DNA from: Rhodococcus sp. (in: high G+C Gram-positive bacteria)
Lineage (GTDB): Bacteria; Actinomycetota; Actinomycetes; Mycobacteriales; Mycobacteriaceae
DNA length: 64,000 bases
NCBI RefSeq assembly: GCF_023264675.1
Contig: NZ_JAHFVG010000006.1
Coordinates: forward strand, 1-64,000
Reading direction: 5' to 3'
This document shows, one piece after another, positions 62,153-64,000 of this stretch. Numbering within the stretch: the stretch's first letter is position 1; each line of letters opens with the position of its first letter. The notes under the pieces are model-generated. The model was given only the letters and a program-made list of their open reading frames with translations. It was not told the DNA's origin and ran no database searches. A program made the position numbers and the translations under genes.

Positions 62153-62323
62153 TCAGCAGCTGTGGTCGAAGGTGTTGTCGATCGAGACTGCGGAGATCGC
62201 CGAGGCCGCGGAGATGCACGCAGGCGAGGTGCGGGCGGTGGTGTCCGCTGCGGCGGAGTGGTTGATCTCGAGTGCGCTGGTGTAGGTGCTGTAGTTGGCG
62301 ATGAGGTCGCGTGCGTTAGCCAT
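62153..62323 (-). CDS. Class V lanthipeptide precursor peptide, copy 2
   Basis: Codes for exactly the same 56-aa peptide as copy 1 but ends TGA instead of TAG and differs at three silent positions in the coding region. GAAGGG replaces GAAAGG in the ribosome site. The unit repeats with a 239-base period, so this is a tandem duplication kept under selection for the peptide. Transcribed before copy 1. Confidence 0.85.
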   Translation of the reverse strand: MANARDLIANYSTYTSALEINHSAAADTTARTSPACISAASAISAVSIDNTFDHSC

Positions 62324-62412
62324 GAGAAGTGTTCCCTTCGATGGATTTCTGCGGTGGTGTTGCGCTTACGGTGTTCTTCGCGCCAGCGGTGTTCTGCCGG
62401 TCCGACGGGCAA

Positions 62413-62553
62413 TCAGCGTTCGACGCGTCGGGTGTCGAGGTAGTCCGGGAGCGTGGACGGCGAATCGACTGCGAATCCGATGCTCCCGAGAAGGTCCGCA
62501 TCGGTGAGGTGTAGATCGAGGTCGGTCTTCAGTTCGATCGTGTTCAGCGACAT
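62413..62553 (-). CDS. 46-aa peptide of unknown role, first ORF of the biosynthetic operon
   Basis: MSLNTIELKTDLDLHLTDAD, then LLGSIGFAVDSPSTLPDYLD and a basic TRRVER end. A strong GGAAGGAAGG lies nine bases before the ATG, better than those of the precursors. It has no Cys, so it cannot form lanthionines. The acidic amphipathic N-terminal half looks like a RiPP leader or recognition helix. Candidates: a stand-alone recognition or chaperone peptide, a regulator, or a decayed precursor. Confidence 0.6.
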   Translation of the reverse strand: MSLNTIELKTDLDLHLTDADLLGSIGFAVDSPSTLPDYLDTRRVER

Positions 62554-62624
62554 CGTTTCGAACCTTCCTTCCGTGTACTCGTACACTGGCTTGGGCTTCA
62601 ATCCGTTCTGTTTTCGCAACACCC

Positions 62625-62720
62625 AAGTTGCCACTGATGTTCTCAAAACGCAACAGTTTGGGAAATAAAGTCCGGCAAGACGCCCTGTTCGGGGGCTTAT
62701 CTGTTGTGTTGTGGCAACTT
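62625..62720 (-). promoter_or_regulatory. Regulatory region upstream of the precursor genes
   Basis: AAGTTGCCAC (62625-62634) and its exact complement GTGGCAACTT (62711-62720) are separated by 76 bases. Next to the second arm, TTGTGTTGTGGCA (62704-62716) matches the cluster motif TTGTGTTGTCAGA at 10 of 13 positions including the first nine. The spaced arms could allow looping by a dimeric regulator. No unambiguous -10/-35 pair was found. Confidence 0.5.
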
Positions 62721-63012
62721 CACCAGGGCATTCATGGCAATTGTGATAGATGTCACATTCAAGGATCGGCGTCACTGTGGCCACGGAACCCTCGATCCAG
62801 CGCAAGAGCGAAACGCTCGATTCTCGATTGAACTGTGTAGCAGAAGGATTGGATCGATCTTCGATGTAATTCCCTGGTGGAGAGCTCATCCGGCGGCTAC
62901 CGAGGGGAATCGCCGCGAGAATCTCCGCCGACTGCCGCCGAGAGTGGATCTCCACCCGGTCTCCACCCGTGGGTCGATCCGCCGCGGGTCCGCGCTCCCT
63001 AGCGTTGTCGGT
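62721..63012. other. Intergenic region right of the cluster
   Basis: Nearly 300 bases between the divergently transcribed precursor operon and the membrane protein gene. Apart from a TAGCGT -10 element at 63000-63005 for the rightward gene, nothing recognisable was seen. Confidence 0.5.
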
Positions 63013-63564
63013 ATGAACATCGCATCGATCGTCATCATCGCAGCTCTGGTCGTCTACCTGCTGGTTCGGCGTATGTCCGGCCAGCTCATGGAAGCTCGCC
63101 GAATGTTGGTCATCCCGGCAATCGTCGTCGTCATCGGGTTGTCGACACTGGGCACGGCCGGTGAGACGAGTGGCGGCTCGGCGGGTATCACGCCGACGGC
63201 CGTCGGCTTTCTGGCCTTCGGCGTGCTGATCGGCGCCGCACTGGGAGCTGTCCGCGGATTCACGGTCCGCCTCGTCGAGCGCGACGGCTACGCCTGGATG
63301 AAGTATTCGGCGTTGACACTGGCGCTGTGGGTGGCGGCGATCGCGGTGCGGTTGATCGCCGTTCCCGTCGAATCCGCGATCGACAGCGGGGCAGCCGCTA
63401 CCGCAGGGCAGGCGTTCGCCCTCTCGATCGGTGCAGGACTTCTCGCGGAATCGCTCGTTGTGCTCTACCGCGCCACCCATGGCAGTTCGCGGATCGTGTG
63501 GCGTGCCAGCAAGACGGGAGACCACGCCATCTGGCGTCACCAAGGCAATCCGGTCGCACACTGA
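63013..63564 (+). CDS. DUF1453/CcdC-like multi-pass membrane protein
   Basis: 183 aa from ATG, seven bases after a TAGCGT -10 element, hence probably leaderless. Five hydrophobic segments: IASIVIIAALVVYLLVRR, MLVIPAIVVVIGLSTLG, AVGFLAFGVLIGAALGAVRG, YSALTLALWVAAIAVRLIAV and QAFALSIGAGLLAESLVVLY. The layout fits the DUF1453/CcdC-type family. Function unknown; likely outside the lanthipeptide cluster. Confidence 0.65.
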   Translation: MNIASIVIIAALVVYLLVRRMSGQLMEARRMLVIPAIVVVIGLSTLGTAGETSGGSAGITPTAVGFLAFGVLIGAALGAVRGFTVRLVERDGYAWMKYSALTLALWVAAIAVRLIAVPVESAIDSGAAATAGQAFALSIGAGLLAESLVVLYRATHGSSRIVWRASKTGDHAIWRHQGNPVAH

Positions 63565-63576
63565 CAGTATCGAACC

Positions 63577-64000
63577 GTGCTGCTCACTCCCTACGTCTCG
63601 GCGGTCATCGTCGTACTCTCGGTCCTCACCCTCCGTCCGCTCGGATTGGAAGGTGAGGGCCTGCTGGTGCTGGTGCTGTTGATCGTCAACAGCGTGATGT
63701 TGATCGGCAGAACGCTGCCGGAGCGATATCTGGTCAGCCGGGCAGGGTTGACCCTCTTCGCCGTCGGGGTTGTTGCCTCGTCGGCGATCCTGCCGTTCGC
63801 GTCCAACAGCTTCGCATCGGTCTTTCCCTTCTTCGTCGCCGGTCAAGCCGGTTACCGATTCAAACCGACCGTGTCGATCCCCATCGCGGTCGTCATCAGC
63901 GCTGCCTGCACGTCGTCTCTTGCAATTGCAGGCGCCAACGGCATTGCCGCCTGGCCGTGGCAGGCGGGTCTCGGGGTAGGTCTTCCCGTCCTGATCGGCT
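63577..64000 (+). CDS. N-terminal membrane region of a probable sensor histidine kinase (truncated by window end)
   Basis: 141 codons from GTG run off the window. At least four hydrophobic segments are visible, starting LLTPYVSAVIVVLSVLTLRP and LLVLVLLIVNSVMLIG, with RTLPERYLVSRAG between. This resembles the membrane sensor part of actinobacterial NarL-type histidine kinases, whose kinase domain would follow. It starts 12 bases after the previous gene. Another polytopic membrane protein is possible. Confidence 0.45.
   Translation, partial: MLLTPYVSAVIVVLSVLTLRPLGLEGEGLLVLVLLIVNSVMLIGRTLPERYLVSRAGLTLFAVGVVASSAILPFASNSFASVFPFFVAGQAGYRFKPTVSIPIAVVISAACTSSLAIAGANGIAAWPWQAGLGVGLPVLIG

Noticed and set aside
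62554..63846. Long reverse frame upstream of the 46-aa peptide
   Set aside because: It crosses the divergent promoter and the membrane protein gene at 63013, with polar low-complexity content. The strong ribosome site defines the short 46-aa ORF instead.

Overview
The window is high-GC DNA from a mycolate-containing actinobacterium, most likely Rhodococcus sensu lato (Nocardiaceae). The signs are an antigen 85-type mycolyltransferase next to a glucosyl-3-phosphoglycerate synthase, a PapA-type acyltransferase, two LIP-family secreted lipases, an RpfA-type resuscitation factor, abundant GTG starts and leaderless promoters. A block of genes also lies in the same order as M. tuberculosis Rv0858c to Rv0880 (numbers from memory). 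No insertion sequence, prophage, CRISPR array or rRNA was seen.

Layout. 0-9.5 kb: a truncated acyl-ACP desaturase, tRNA-Lys, a secreted lipase, a gamma-butyrolactone-receptor-like TetR, a tRNA-Glu/Asp/Phe group with a strong terminator, and small regulators and membrane proteins. 9.5-16 kb: a probable trehalose/mycolate surface-lipid locus (lipase, MFS exporter, PapA-like acyltransferase, diverging from an antigen 85-like esterase that overlaps gpgS). 16-22.6 kb: oxidoreductases, the ohr/ohrR pair with an operator, an iron-siderophore lipoprotein with an IdeR-like box, and a TetR/enoyl-CoA hydratase divergent pair. 22.6-26.5 kb: metE behind a cobalamin riboswitch, and a class I DAHP synthase behind a leader peptide rich in Tyr, Phe and Trp. 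26.5-33 kb: AlkB-like, VOC, AraC, aminotransferase and an ECF41 sigma factor facing a carboxymuconolactone decarboxylase-family gene that carries an ECF41-type promoter. 33-51.4 kb: the conserved mycobacterial-type block (XPB helicase, helicase-associated protein, rpfA with a c-di-AMP riboswitch and a perfect CRP palindrome, cspB-like, DUF2771, MFS, DUF3027, a sacsin-like ATPase with no ordinary start codon, NCS2 permease, MarR, MFS).

51.4-62.7 kb is the most interesting part: a complete, compact class V lanthipeptide-type (lexapeptide/cacaoidin-like) cluster made of two converging operons. The left operon (+) has two tiny membrane peptides, an S9 peptidase (candidate leader protease) and an ABC exporter. 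The right operon (-) has a 46-aa ORF, two tandem precursor genes coding for the same 56-aa peptide, an XRE regulator, a four-helix membrane protein, an APH-like kinase, a HopA1-like lyase candidate, a SAM methyltransferase, an F420-type reductase and an HFCD flavoprotein fused to about 300 residues that I cannot assign. Most enzyme genes overlap by GTGA or ATGA. A 9-base core, TTGTGTTGT (one base off in two copies), recurs in the left promoter, as a 17-bp tandem repeat before the XRE gene, and upstream of the precursors. The XRE protein therefore probably controls the whole unit.

The right end holds a DUF1453/CcdC-like membrane protein and the N-terminal membrane part of a gene that runs off the window.
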